Source: an archaeon (GTDB lineage: Archaea; Nanobdellota; Nanobdellia; Pacearchaeales; GW2011-AR1). From it: a stretch of DNA of 9,253 nt. Both the position numbers and the translations under genes were made by a program. Under the pieces are notes generated by a model. It made no database searches, was not told the origin of the DNA, and saw only the letters and a list, made by a program, of their open reading frames with translations. Positions 1-5,581 of this stretch are shown here, in pieces; position 1 is the first letter of the stretch; every line of letters begins with the position of its first letter. Location of the stretch: positions 1 through 9,253 of the forward strand of contig JAUVHP010000044.1 in NCBI GenBank assembly GCA_030593225.1. The letters run 5' to 3'.

Positions 1-337
1 ATCTAATTTTAAACTCTTTTAAATCATAAATTATATTTAATACACTTCTAAGAACAGTATTAATATCCCCCAAAATTTTTGTTCCTTGCTGTTGCATTAC
101 TGTTGCTCTTTGCCCGAGTTCTCCAAAATGTCCTGAACCTGGAGAAGATGCAAAATTATCAATTAATTTTTCTGGCTTTATTCCAAATTCTTCCATTAAA
201 TCAAGAACATAAAAATAAATCGGCTCAAGAGTTTCTGTTGAAGAGTCGTAGACAATTGTGTGGGAAGTGTCAGGTTTTCCTTGTTCTTTATAATAAGGTA
301 TAACTCTATGAATTATATCTGGGATTGTTTCAGCCAT
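1..337 (-). CDS. Hypothetical protein, C-terminus beyond window edge
   Basis: An open frame runs on the minus strand from an ATG at 337-335 to the window edge without a stop, giving 112 codons of a longer protein. It begins MAETIPDIIHRVIPYYKEQG. Residues about 30-60 contain a YDSSTETLEP stretch followed by a predicted helix, and residues about 65-80 contain SSPGSGHFGELGQ, a glycine-rich segment that leads into a Gln-rich helix and a NIIYDLKEFKIR helix. There is no signal peptide or membrane segment in the visible part. The codon use and the helix/loop pattern look like a real protein, and the sequence resembles conserved DPANN hypothetical proteins from memory only. Function unknown. A TATA-like TTTTTTAAA lies about 30 bases upstream of the start (363-371), in line with a leaderless transcript. 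Confidence 0.8.
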   Translation of the reverse strand, partial: MAETIPDIIHRVIPYYKEQGKPDTSHTIVYDSSTETLEPIYFYVLDLMEEFGIKPEKLIDNFASSPGSGHFGELGQRATVMQQQGTKILGDINTVLRSVLNIIYDLKEFKIR

Positions 338-362
338 CTTTTTTATAGTTAAGTATTGCTTG

Positions 363-371
363 TTTAAAAAA
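363..371. promoter_or_regulatory. TATA-like box, possibly bidirectional
   Basis: TTTAAAAAA (plus) reads as TTTTTTAAA on the minus strand, centred about 30 bases from the minus-strand start at 337. On the plus strand the same box would place a transcript start near 392-395, just before the hairpin-rich segment at 401-480. The symmetry of TTTAAA does not allow a direction to be fixed. Confidence 0.45.
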
Positions 372-400
372 TATTCTAGTACAAATTCACTAAATTTTTT

Positions 401-480
401 GGCATGTGAATCTTCACACTCCTAACAAGAAAGTGTCGCCCTTCAGGGTTCTTTTTGAAAAGGATATAGTTTCAAAAAAA
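401..480 (+). ncRNA. Candidate structured RNA or leader
   Basis: This is a GC-richer island in very AT-rich intergenic DNA. Possible pairings in order are ACACT (416-420) with AGTGT (432-436), CCC (439-441) with GGG (446-448) around a TTCA tetraloop, and a perfect 9-bp stem 452-460 with 470-478 around an AGGATATAG loop. A competing small hairpin, GTGA/TCAC (406-417), overlaps the first stem. No C/D or H/ACA boxes were recognised. It could be a small RNA, a 3' or 5' untranslated structure, or chance. Confidence 0.3.
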
Positions 481-491
481 CTTATGACTAA

Positions 492-500
492 TTTTAAAAA
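492..500 (+). promoter_or_regulatory. TATA box of the gene at 522
   Basis: TTTTAAAAA is centred about 26 bases before the ATG at 522, the spacing expected when transcription starts at or next to the start codon. No Shine-Dalgarno sequence precedes that ATG. Confidence 0.6.
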
Positions 501-521
501 CATTAATTCATTGTAATTATT

Positions 522-848
522 ATGGGATTATTTGGTTTAGGGAAAAAAGACAATTTTGTTGATTTAACAGAGAGGTATAAAAAACAAAAGGAAAAAATAG
601 AAAATATTCAAGAGGAATCCAAAGAAGAACAAGTGCAATCTCCTGGAATTTTTGGAATGTTTGGTGGAACAAATCAACCAGCTGCAACTGAAGAAAATTC
701 TAATGGTGAAGAAATTGTAGAAAGAAAAAGAAAATTAGCAAAAAGATTAATGGATATGACAGATAAAATAGAAGATTTATCTAATCAGATTTATCATTTA
801 CAGCAACGTGTTGAAATTTTAGAAAATCGAAATAAAGGCGATTACTAA
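522..848 (+). CDS. Small coiled-coil protein of unknown function
   Basis: The protein has 108 residues. The N-terminus MGLFGLGKKDNFVDLTERYK is followed by a charged helix (residues about 15-36), a low-complexity linker containing GIFGMFGG (42-49) and a Glu/Asn/Gln-rich stretch. A C-terminal helix (about 63-104) has heptad-like hydrophobic spacing (L72, L77, M80, I83, L86, I90, L93, V97, L100), so dimerisation through a coiled coil is likely. There is no signal peptide and no membrane segment. The N-terminal pattern resembles small hypothetical proteins of DPANN archaea, but no named family was recognised. The gene is the first of three on the plus strand, with a TATA box 26 bases upstream and no ribosome binding site, so it is probably leaderless. 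The gap to the next gene is 43 bases. Function unknown. Confidence 0.8.
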   Translation: MGLFGLGKKDNFVDLTERYKKQKEKIENIQEESKEEQVQSPGIFGMFGGTNQPAATEENSNGEEIVERKRKLAKRLMDMTDKIEDLSNQIYHLQQRVEILENRNKGDY

Positions 849-851
849 AAG

Positions 852-859
852 TTTAAATA
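852..859 (+). promoter_or_regulatory. Possible TATA box before the DUF5652-type gene
   Basis: TTTAAATA lies just after the stop codon at 846-848 and about 36 bases before the ATG at 892. It could give this gene its own short-leader transcript, but the spacing is looser than at the leaderless genes. Confidence 0.35.
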
Positions 860-880
860 ATATTAATTCTTAAAAAAATT

Positions 881-887
881 AGGTGAT
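881..887 (+). promoter_or_regulatory. Strong Shine-Dalgarno that decides the start
   Basis: AGGTGAT matches the core of the archaeal Shine-Dalgarno AGGAGGTGAT. It lies 4 bases before the ATG at 892. A GTG at 883 inside it and an ATG at 889 (one base away) are in frame but badly placed, so 892 is the preferred start. Confidence 0.65.
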
Positions 888-891
888 AATG

Positions 892-1209
892 ATGACTTTT
901 TTTAAACAAAGTGAGGTGGCAGGGCAATTTATTAATGATATTGCTCAAAGTTCTGGAATTTCTGAGAATTTGATTTTAATTATATTAGTTGTGATTTTAG
1001 TATGGGCAATGGTTTGGAAATTATTGGGTATGTGGAAATCAGCTAGAAAAGGTTCGTGGATTTGGTTTATTGTTTTGGCTTTAACAAACACAGTTGGAAT
1101 ACTTCCAATACTTTATATTTATGTTTTTTCTAAAATAGATTGGAACAAATTTGCAAAAGTTGAGGTTAAAAAAAGTTCCAAGAAAAAAATAAAAAGAAAG
1201 AAAAGATAA
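892..1209 (+). CDS. DUF5652-like two-helix membrane protein
   Basis: The protein has 105 residues from the ATG at 892, chosen because a good Shine-Dalgarno lies 4 bases upstream; an in-frame GTG at 883 would add three residues. There are two hydrophobic segments, residues about 26-48 and 56-79. The stretch LLGMWKSARKGSWIWFI followed by TNTVGILPILYIYVF matches the pattern I know from DUF5652 (related to the PLDc_N type of helical hairpin): a short polar WKxAR loop, then an aromatic helix with NTxGILPxxY. The last 20 residues are almost all Lys/Arg/Ser and should lie in the cytoplasm. The biochemical role of this family is not known. The stop codon abuts the start of the next gene with no gap, so the two are likely cotranscribed. 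Confidence 0.8.
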   Translation: MTFFKQSEVAGQFINDIAQSSGISENLILIILVVILVWAMVWKLLGMWKSARKGSWIWFIVLALTNTVGILPILYIYVFSKIDWNKFAKVEVKKSSKKKIKRKKR

Positions 1210-1731
1210 ATGGGAAATGAAAGTGATTTAATTCTAATAAAGAAAGCTATGAAACTTGAGGCTTCAAGATATAAAACTTATAAAGAAATGTCTAAAAAAG
1301 TTTTTAATAGAGAAATCAAAGAAATTTTAATTAAACTCGCTGGAATAGAAAAAAAACATTATAATATTCTTCATAAGCAAATTAGTAATATTAAAAAATT
1401 TAATAAAATTAATTTAAAAATTTTAACAAAGAATAAAATTAAACTTTCTAAAAAAGAAATAAGTTTTAAAACAATCTCTAGAATTAAATCAGATATTGAT
1501 TTAATAAAATTTGTTGAAAAAATTGAAAAAGATGATGTTCTTTTCTATGAAAATCTTTCAAAAGAAACAAAAAATAAAGAATTAAAAAAAGTTTTTATTT
1601 TCTTAAAAAAAGAGGAAGCAATGCATATTAAAATTATTAGGTCAAAATTAAAAAATTTACAAAAACTTAATGCAAAATTAAGTGTTGCTAAAGATACACG
1701 AGCAATGTTTTATGATTATATAAATAAGTGA
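1210..1731 (+). CDS. Ferritin/rubrerythrin-like diiron protein
   Basis: The protein has 173 residues and is very rich in Lys and Ile. It has the four-helix pattern of the ferritin-like superfamily: helix 1 with E17 and Y21 (LEASRY), helix 2 with E47-K-K-H50 (ExxH), helix 3 with E103 and E106 before FYENLS, and helix 4 with E136-A-M-H139 (ExxH). These are the positions expected for the carboxylate/histidine ligands of a non-haem diiron site. No rubredoxin-like CxxC zinc/iron finger is present, so it is a stand-alone diiron domain. Family members act in peroxide reduction or iron handling; the exact reaction cannot be told here. A 30-residue Lys-rich insert between helices 2 and 3 is the usual crossover. 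The gene starts directly after the preceding stop and lies just upstream of the iscS operon, which fits an iron-related role (inference). Confidence 0.75.
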   Translation: MGNESDLILIKKAMKLEASRYKTYKEMSKKVFNREIKEILIKLAGIEKKHYNILHKQISNIKKFNKINLKILTKNKIKLSKKEISFKTISRIKSDIDLIKFVEKIEKDDVLFYENLSKETKNKELKKVFIFLKKEEAMHIKIIRSKLKNLQKLNAKLSVAKDTRAMFYDYINK

Positions 1732-1739
1732 CAGAAATA

Positions 1740-1747
1740 TTTATAAA
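1740..1747 (+). promoter_or_regulatory. TATA box of the regulator-hydrolase-iscS operon
   Basis: TTTATAAA is centred about 25 bases before the ATG at 1769, with AAATA on its 5' side. It lies in the 37-base gap after the ferritin-like gene, so this operon has its own leaderless promoter. The inverted repeat at 1750-1771 begins two bases after it. Confidence 0.75.
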
Positions 1748-1749
1748 GA

Positions 1750-1771
1750 CATATGAACTAAATTTCATATG
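1750..1771 (+). promoter_or_regulatory. Perfect inverted repeat, likely operator
   Basis: CATATGAA (1750-1757) and TTCATATG (1764-1771) are perfect inverted 8-base arms separated by CTAAAT. The repeat fills the space from just after the TATA box to the start codon, which is part of the right arm. A dimeric winged-helix protein bound here would block polymerase loading or initiation. Because the first gene is an ArsR-type regulator, autoregulation is the simplest reading. No second full copy was seen in the window; a lone CATATGAA occurs inside a coding region near 5225. Confidence 0.65.
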
Positions 1772-2074
1772 AAAAATTCAACATATCACATTTTTTTTAC
1801 AAATTTGGCAAATTCATTAAGAATTGATATTGTTACTTTGCTTAATGAAAAGGAAAAAAATGTGACAGAGATTTCAAAATTATTAAAAGTTGAGCAGAGT
1901 AAAGTATCACACGCACTATCTTCATTAAAATGTTGTAATATTGTGGAAGTAAAACAAAAAGGCAGACAAAGAATTTATTCTTTAAATAAAAAAACAATTG
2001 TTCCAATGTTAAAATTAATTGACAAACATGCAAAAACTTTTTGTGGTGGAAAATGTAAGGAGTGTGGAGAATGA
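1769..2074 (+). CDS. ArsR-type regulator with C-terminal CX3CX2C
   Basis: The protein has 101 residues, normal for the ArsR/SmtB family of dimeric winged-helix repressors. Residues about 8-27 (FFTNLANSLRIDIVTLL) form the first helices, about 32-59 the helix-turn-helix with recognition helix QSKVSHALSSL, and 60-72 the beta wing (KQKGRQRIYSL). The classic ArsR metal-site helix motif CxC is absent. Instead there is a C55-C56 pair at the end of the recognition region and a C-terminal C92-x3-C96-x2-C99 cluster, with H87 nearby. Such spacing can hold an Fe-S cluster or a metal such as zinc. The gene leads an operon with a hydrolase and iscS, and its promoter carries a perfect inverted repeat, so a self-regulating sensor of Fe-S or metal status is suggested (inference). 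The stop overlaps the next ATG (ATGA). Confidence 0.85.
   Translation: MKNSTYHIFFTNLANSLRIDIVTLLNEKEKNVTEISKLLKVEQSKVSHALSSLKCCNIVEVKQKGRQRIYSLNKKTIVPMLKLIDKHAKTFCGGKCKECGE
2057..2062 (+). promoter_or_regulatory. Shine-Dalgarno of the hydrolase gene
   Basis: AAGGAG lies 8 bases before the ATG at 2071 and inside the end of the regulator gene. An in-frame GTG at 2062 overlaps this site and is therefore unlikely to be the start. Confidence 0.6.
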
Positions 2075-2823
2075 AAACAGAAAAAGTAATATTTGAAAAT
2101 TTAAAAAGACAAAAATTGGTTGGAATCTTACATTTACCTGAGAAGGAAACAAATAAAATTATCCTTTTTTCTCATGGGTTTACTTCTAACAAAGATAGAA
2201 AAAATCATATCTTGATTGGAAACGCCTTAGCAAAAGAAGGTTATGCTTTTTTAAGATTTGACTTTGGAGGATCTGGAGAAAGTTATGATACAAAAATTAC
2301 TATTAAAAATGAAGTTGAAGATTTGAAATCTGCAATCTCATTTGCGAAAAAAAGAGGATATATTAAAATAGGTCTGATAGGGGCAAGCCTAGGAGGATTA
2401 GTTTCTATTATGAATTATAATTCAGACATTAAAACAATGGCCCTTTTGGCACCAAATACTACAAATGAAAATAAATTAAAAGACATTCATGCTCAATACA
2501 AATCTAGCGAAAAAGAATTAAAAGAAAAGGGATATGTTACCATGCTAAAAGATGAAAAAGAATTTAAGATTCCTCTTGAATACTTTTATGAAAGAATTGA
2601 AATAGACCCCAGAGAAATTCTTCCAAAAATTCATTATCCTGTTCTAATTATTCACGGAGATAAGGACATTTATGTTCCTTTAGGCAATTCAAAAGAAGCC
2701 ATAAAACTTTTACCAAACAATTCTAAACTTGAGATTATTGAAGGAGGAAATCATAAATTAGATAATAAAAGAAATGAAGTTATTCCTCTAATAATAAATT
2801 GGTTTAATGAAAATTTAAAATGA
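2071..2823 (+). CDS. Alpha/beta hydrolase (serine esterase type)
   Basis: The protein has 250 residues from the ATG at 2071, which overlaps the regulator's stop as ATGA and has AAGGAG 8 bases upstream. It has the full alpha/beta hydrolase layout: oxyanion-loop HGF (35-37), RFDFGGSGES after strand 4 (62-71), the nucleophile elbow GASLGG with S106, the acid D199 in HGDKDIYVP, and the catalytic histidine H228 in EGGNHKL. A cap of about 60 residues (130-180) lies between. It is cytoplasmic, with no signal peptide. It resembles the broad group of cinnamoyl-esterase-like or BAAT-like hydrolases; the substrate cannot be predicted. Its place between a cysteine-rich regulator and iscS is unusual, and no role for such a hydrolase in Fe-S assembly is established. 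It overlaps iscS by ATGA. Confidence 0.85.
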   Translation: MKTEKVIFENLKRQKLVGILHLPEKETNKIILFSHGFTSNKDRKNHILIGNALAKEGYAFLRFDFGGSGESYDTKITIKNEVEDLKSAISFAKKRGYIKIGLIGASLGGLVSIMNYNSDIKTMALLAPNTTNENKLKDIHAQYKSSEKELKEKGYVTMLKDEKEFKIPLEYFYERIEIDPREILPKIHYPVLIIHGDKDIYVPLGNSKEAIKLLPNNSKLEIIEGGNHKLDNKRNEVIPLIINWFNENLK

Positions 2824-3962
2824 AAAATGTATATTTAGATAACGCAGCGACGACAAAGCCAGATGAAAAAGTAGTGGAAACAATGCTTCCTTATTTTAAA
2901 GAAAAATTTGGAAATGCATCGTCATCGCATTTAGTTGGACAAGAAGCAAAAAATACAATAATGAAAAGCAGAAAGATTATTGCTAAATCTATTGGTGCGA
3001 AAACACACGAGATTATTTTTACATCTGGTGGAACAGAGGCAAATAATTTTGCTTTGAAGGGTTTATTTTTTGAAAATTATCCTGAAAAAAATCACATCAT
3101 TACAACAAAAATTGAGCATGATTGTATTTTGAAAACTTGTGAGTGGTTAGAAAAGCAAGGAGCAAAAATAACTTATCTTAATGTTAATGAAGAAGGATTT
3201 ATTGATTTAGAAAATCTGAAAACGCAAATTAATAGTAAAACAATTGTTGTTTCAATAATTCATGGAAATAATGAAATTGGAACTATTCAAGATTTAGAGA
3301 GTATTGGAAAAATTTGTCGAGAGAGAAATGTTTTATTTCATACAGATGCTTGTCAAAGTTTTACTAAAGTTTTTTTAAATGTTAAAAAACAAAATTTAGA
3401 TTTAATAACTTTAAATGCACATAAAATTCACGGACCACAAGGAGTTGGTGCATTATATATTCGTGATGGAATAAAAATTACTCCACTTCTTCATGGAGGT
3501 GGTCAAGAAAAAGGACTAAGAAGTGGGACAGATAATCTTTCTGGAATTGTTGGCTTTGCAAAATCTGTTGATATTGCTTTGCAAAAAGATGTTAAGAAAA
3601 TGATTGAATTAAGAGATTATTTGATTAATGAATTATTGAAAATTGAAAATGTAAAACTTAATGGTCCTCGTGAAAGATTATGTAATAATATTAATGTGTC
3701 TTTTAATAATGTGGAAGGTGAGGCAATTGGAGGTTATTTAGAAAACGAGGGAATTTTTACTTCTACAGGCTCTGCTTGTATGTCAAACACATTGAAGACA
3801 AGTCATGTTTTGAAAGCAATTGGATTAACTCCTTTGCAATCAAATAGTTCTTTAAGAATTAGTATAAGTAAATTTACAACTAAAGAAGAACTTGATTATT
3901 TTTTGGAGAAGATAAAAAACATTATAATTAAACTTAGAAGGATTAGTCCGTTGGTTAGGTGA
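2820..3962 (+). CDS. iscS: Cysteine desulfurase (IscS/NifS type)
   Basis: This is a PLP-dependent enzyme that takes sulfur from L-cysteine, giving alanine and a protein persulfide for Fe-S cluster and other thio-cofactor synthesis. It has 380 residues, close to the usual length. It starts with YLDNAATTKP (5-14); TSGGTEANN (68-76) is a PLP phosphate site, H100 (KIEHD) stacks on PLP, D176 and Q179 (HTDACQ) contact the cofactor, and K202 in NAHKIHGPQG forms the Schiff base. The catalytic cysteine is C320 in STGSACMS, on the long mobile loop of group I (IscS/NifS) enzymes. All key residues are present. The C-terminus ends soon after the last helix and lacks the longer tail of E. coli IscS. The gene overlaps the hydrolase by ATGA with no Shine-Dalgarno, so translation is probably coupled. 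IscU is encoded 1.6 kb downstream. Confidence 0.95.
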   Translation: MKNVYLDNAATTKPDEKVVETMLPYFKEKFGNASSSHLVGQEAKNTIMKSRKIIAKSIGAKTHEIIFTSGGTEANNFALKGLFFENYPEKNHIITTKIEHDCILKTCEWLEKQGAKITYLNVNEEGFIDLENLKTQINSKTIVVSIIHGNNEIGTIQDLESIGKICRERNVLFHTDACQSFTKVFLNVKKQNLDLITLNAHKIHGPQGVGALYIRDGIKITPLLHGGGQEKGLRSGTDNLSGIVGFAKSVDIALQKDVKKMIELRDYLINELLKIENVKLNGPRERLCNNINVSFNNVEGEAIGGYLENEGIFTSTGSACMSNTLKTSHVLKAIGLTPLQSNSSLRISISKFTTKEELDYFLEKIKNIIIKLRRISPLVR

Positions 3963-3985
3963 TTTTGATATCTTTTTCATTGACT

Positions 3986-4033
3986 CTGCGTTATTTCCTT
4001 CCTTATGTACGAAAGTACACTGCGGAAAAAAAT
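3986..4033 (+). ncRNA. Hairpin with GNRA tetraloop after iscS
   Basis: A GC-richer segment begins 23 bases after the iscS stop. Its core is TGTAC-GAAA-GTACA (4006-4019), a 5-bp stem closed by a GNRA-type GAAA loop. A possible second stem pairs TTTCC (3994-3998) with GGAAA (4024-4028), and CTGCG is directly repeated at 3986-3990 and 4020-4024. It may be the 3' end structure of the iscS transcript or a separate RNA. No known RNA family was recognised. Confidence 0.3.
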
Positions 4034-4087
4034 GCCTTAATTCAATAAAAAATCTAAACAAAATTGGGAAAGAAAAAAATGAAAAAT

Positions 4088-4095
4088 TTTATAAA
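4088..4095 (+). promoter_or_regulatory. TATA box before the hairpin RNA / NYN operon
   Basis: TTTATAAA is a full-strength match and puts a start near 4117-4120, just before the hairpin at 4127-4151 and about 75 bases before the NYN gene. Nearly all other promoters here are placed for leaderless starts, so this one either drives a small RNA or gives a long leader. Confidence 0.6.
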
Positions 4096-4117
4096 GATTA
4101 AATCAGTTGTTATATTA

Positions 4118-4167
4118 ACATGCTCCCCAGTGATCCTACGAGGGTCGCTGGATGATTGCTTCTTTTT
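4118..4167 (+). ncRNA. Candidate small RNA or 5' leader with strong stem
   Basis: The arms 4127-4136 and 4142-4151 form a 10-bp stem without gaps around a TACGA loop. Two pairs are G-U when read on the plus strand and would be A-C mismatches on the minus strand, so the fold favours a plus-strand transcript. It starts at the distance expected from the TATA box at 4088 and ends in TTCTTTTT (4160-4167), a U-rich stretch of the type where archaeal polymerase terminates. The length would be about 50 bases. No CTGA box pair supports a C/D guide RNA. The alternative is a structured leader controlling the NYN-HD-iscU operon. Confidence 0.4.
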
Positions 4168-4193
4168 AGTAAATTTTAAAGGAAATTTAAAAA

Positions 4194-4769
4194 ATGGGTA
4201 AAACATTGGTATTTATTGATGCAGGATTTTTATCGAAACTTTCAAAATATTTTGGGAAAGGATATTATCTAAAATATAACATAATTAATTTTTCTAAGAA
4301 TTTATCAAAAAAAGAAAAAGCATTTTGTGAACAAATTTTTTATTATACTGCACCCCCATTTCAAAGTGAGCCTCCAAAAAAAGAAGAAACAAAAAGAAGA
4401 GAGAAATATGATCAATTTATTAAAAAATTATCAGAAGATAAAATAATTAATATAAAAGAAGGAAGATGTCAAAGATTAAAAATAGATGGACAATTTATCT
4501 TTAAACAAAAAGCTGTTGATTCATTAATGGTTATGGATTTAATGAAAATACCAATTGATTATAAAGAAATAAATAAAATAATTTTAATTGCTTCTGATAG
4601 TGATTTTGTACCTGTAATTGATTATTTAAAAAAATTAAATATAGAAGTCATTCTTTATACGCACTATTCGAAAAAAAGAAAAAGTAATCTTTCACGAAGT
4701 AATGAGTTATTAAAAATCGTTAGTAGATATGTGGAAATTAAAAAAGAAGATTTAGAAAATTCAAAATGA
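4194..4769 (+). CDS. NYN/LabA-type PIN-like ribonuclease
   Basis: The protein has 191 residues and the NYN (PIN-like) fold seen in LabA/DUF88 proteins. The acidic residues that bind the catalytic metal are in place: D9 in VFIDAGFL, D109 and D115 in the FKQKAVDSLMVMDL segment, and D135/D137 in IASDSDF. A charged helix with KKEETKRREKYDQF (61-75) sits between the first strand pair and the core, and the C-terminal 30 residues are basic then acidic. Family members are single-strand-cutting or structure-specific RNases, mostly with unknown targets. It is first in an operon with the DUF1858-HD protein (ATGA overlap) and iscU. No Shine-Dalgarno precedes it; the weak TTTTTAGTAAA at 4163 could serve a leaderless start, or the TATA box at 4088 gives a 75-base leader with a hairpin. 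An RNase in an Fe-S operon is unexpected; any regulatory role is inference. Confidence 0.8.
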   Translation: MGKTLVFIDAGFLSKLSKYFGKGYYLKYNIINFSKNLSKKEKAFCEQIFYYTAPPFQSEPPKKEETKRREKYDQFIKKLSEDKIINIKEGRCQRLKIDGQFIFKQKAVDSLMVMDLMKIPIDYKEINKIILIASDSDFVPVIDYLKKLNIEVILYTHYSKKRKSNLSRSNELLKIVSRYVEIKKEDLENSK

Positions 4770-5581
4770 AAACAAAAAAAATAACAGGAAAAACAAAGTT
4801 TGATAAAATTATGGAAATAAACCCAGACGCTGGGATGATTTTGTTTGAACACGGGTTGCATTGTGTTGGTTGTGGAATGGCATCTGTGGAAACTTTAGAG
4901 CAGGGTTGTATAGCACATGGGATGGGGAAAAAAGAAATTAAAGAATTAATTGATAAGTTGAATAAGAAAAAAAAAAATAAAACAGTTAATGAAAAAAAAC
5001 CAATAAAAAAAATATATCTAAAAATTTGGAAATTGGCAAAACCTTATTATGAAAAAGGGCGTCCGATGGATATTGATCACATCAAATGGATGATACAAGA
5101 TGCACTTATTGTTTGTCAAAAAGAAAAAATTGATGATTCATTATTGCTTCCTCTAGTAATACTTCATGATGTCGGTTATGGGGTTGGAGAAAAAGTTTAT
5201 TTTAACAAAGATTTGAAACACAAACATATGAAAATTGGAGCAAAAATTGCAAAAAAGATTTTGAAGAAAGTTAAATATCCAAAGGAAAAAATTAAGAAAA
5301 TAGTTTATTATATTTCAGTTCATGACAATTGGATTTTTGGAGATAATGAAATTTATAAAAAAGATATAATCTTGGGAACATTTACTGATTTAGATTATAT
5401 ATGGATGGCAACTCCAAAAGGTTTTCCGATATTCATGAAAATTTTAAATAAAAATTCTAAAGAAATGTTAGAATATTTGTGGACTAATGAAAAGTTAAAA
5501 AATAGGTCATTTGTAACCAAAACAACTAAAAAAATTTATAATAATTATGTAAGAGATAGGAAGGAGGAAATGAAAAAATGA
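4766..5581 (+). CDS. DUF1858-HD domain fusion protein
   Basis: The protein has 271 residues in two parts. Residues 6-66 are a DUF1858 domain (the redox-disulfide domain known from hybrid-cluster-protein neighbourhoods), with the signature FEHGLHCVGCGMAS carrying C33 and C36 and an EQGCIAHGM stretch (C48). After a Lys-rich linker (67-80), residues 85-265 form an HD domain with metal ligands H105 (IDHIKW), H134-D135 (LHDVGYG), H152/H154 (KHKHMKIGA), H186-D187 (SVHDN) and D208 or D210 (FTDLDYIW). This is the multi-histidine set of HD enzymes that bind two metals. HD proteins are phosphohydrolases or, rarely, oxygenases; the substrate here is unknown. The gene overlaps the NYN gene and iscU by ATGA on both sides, so it should be made together with IscU. 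A redox or cluster-repair role is an inference from context. Confidence 0.8.
   Translation: MKTKKITGKTKFDKIMEINPDAGMILFEHGLHCVGCGMASVETLEQGCIAHGMGKKEIKELIDKLNKKKKNKTVNEKKPIKKIYLKIWKLAKPYYEKGRPMDIDHIKWMIQDALIVCQKEKIDDSLLLPLVILHDVGYGVGEKVYFNKDLKHKHMKIGAKIAKKILKKVKYPKEKIKKIVYYISVHDNWIFGDNEIYKKDIILGTFTDLDYIWMATPKGFPIFMKILNKNSKEMLEYLWTNEKLKNRSFVTKTTKKIYNNYVRDRKEEMKK
5561..5567 (+). promoter_or_regulatory. Shine-Dalgarno of iscU
   Basis: AAGGAGG is the most complete Shine-Dalgarno in the window and lies 10 bases before the iscU ATG at 5578, inside the end of the HD gene. It suggests that iscU is translated strongly and partly on its own. Confidence 0.6.

Noticed and set aside
79..303. Plus-strand open frame of 74 residues opposite the gene at 1-337
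   Set aside because: It lies wholly opposite a better minus-strand frame that has a promoter and protein-like composition, and it has no promoter or ribosome binding site of its own.
2062..2070. GTG start for the hydrolase
   Set aside because: The GTG is part of the Shine-Dalgarno that serves the ATG at 2071.
3852..4061. Minus-strand frame of 69 residues across the end of iscS and the following gap
   Set aside because: It overlaps the conserved C-terminus of iscS and runs through the hairpin region; its composition is not protein-like.
4118..4167. C/D box guide RNA
   Set aside because: The size fits, but there is no RTGATGA/CTGA box pair; ATGATT and GTGATC are only partial matches to the C box.
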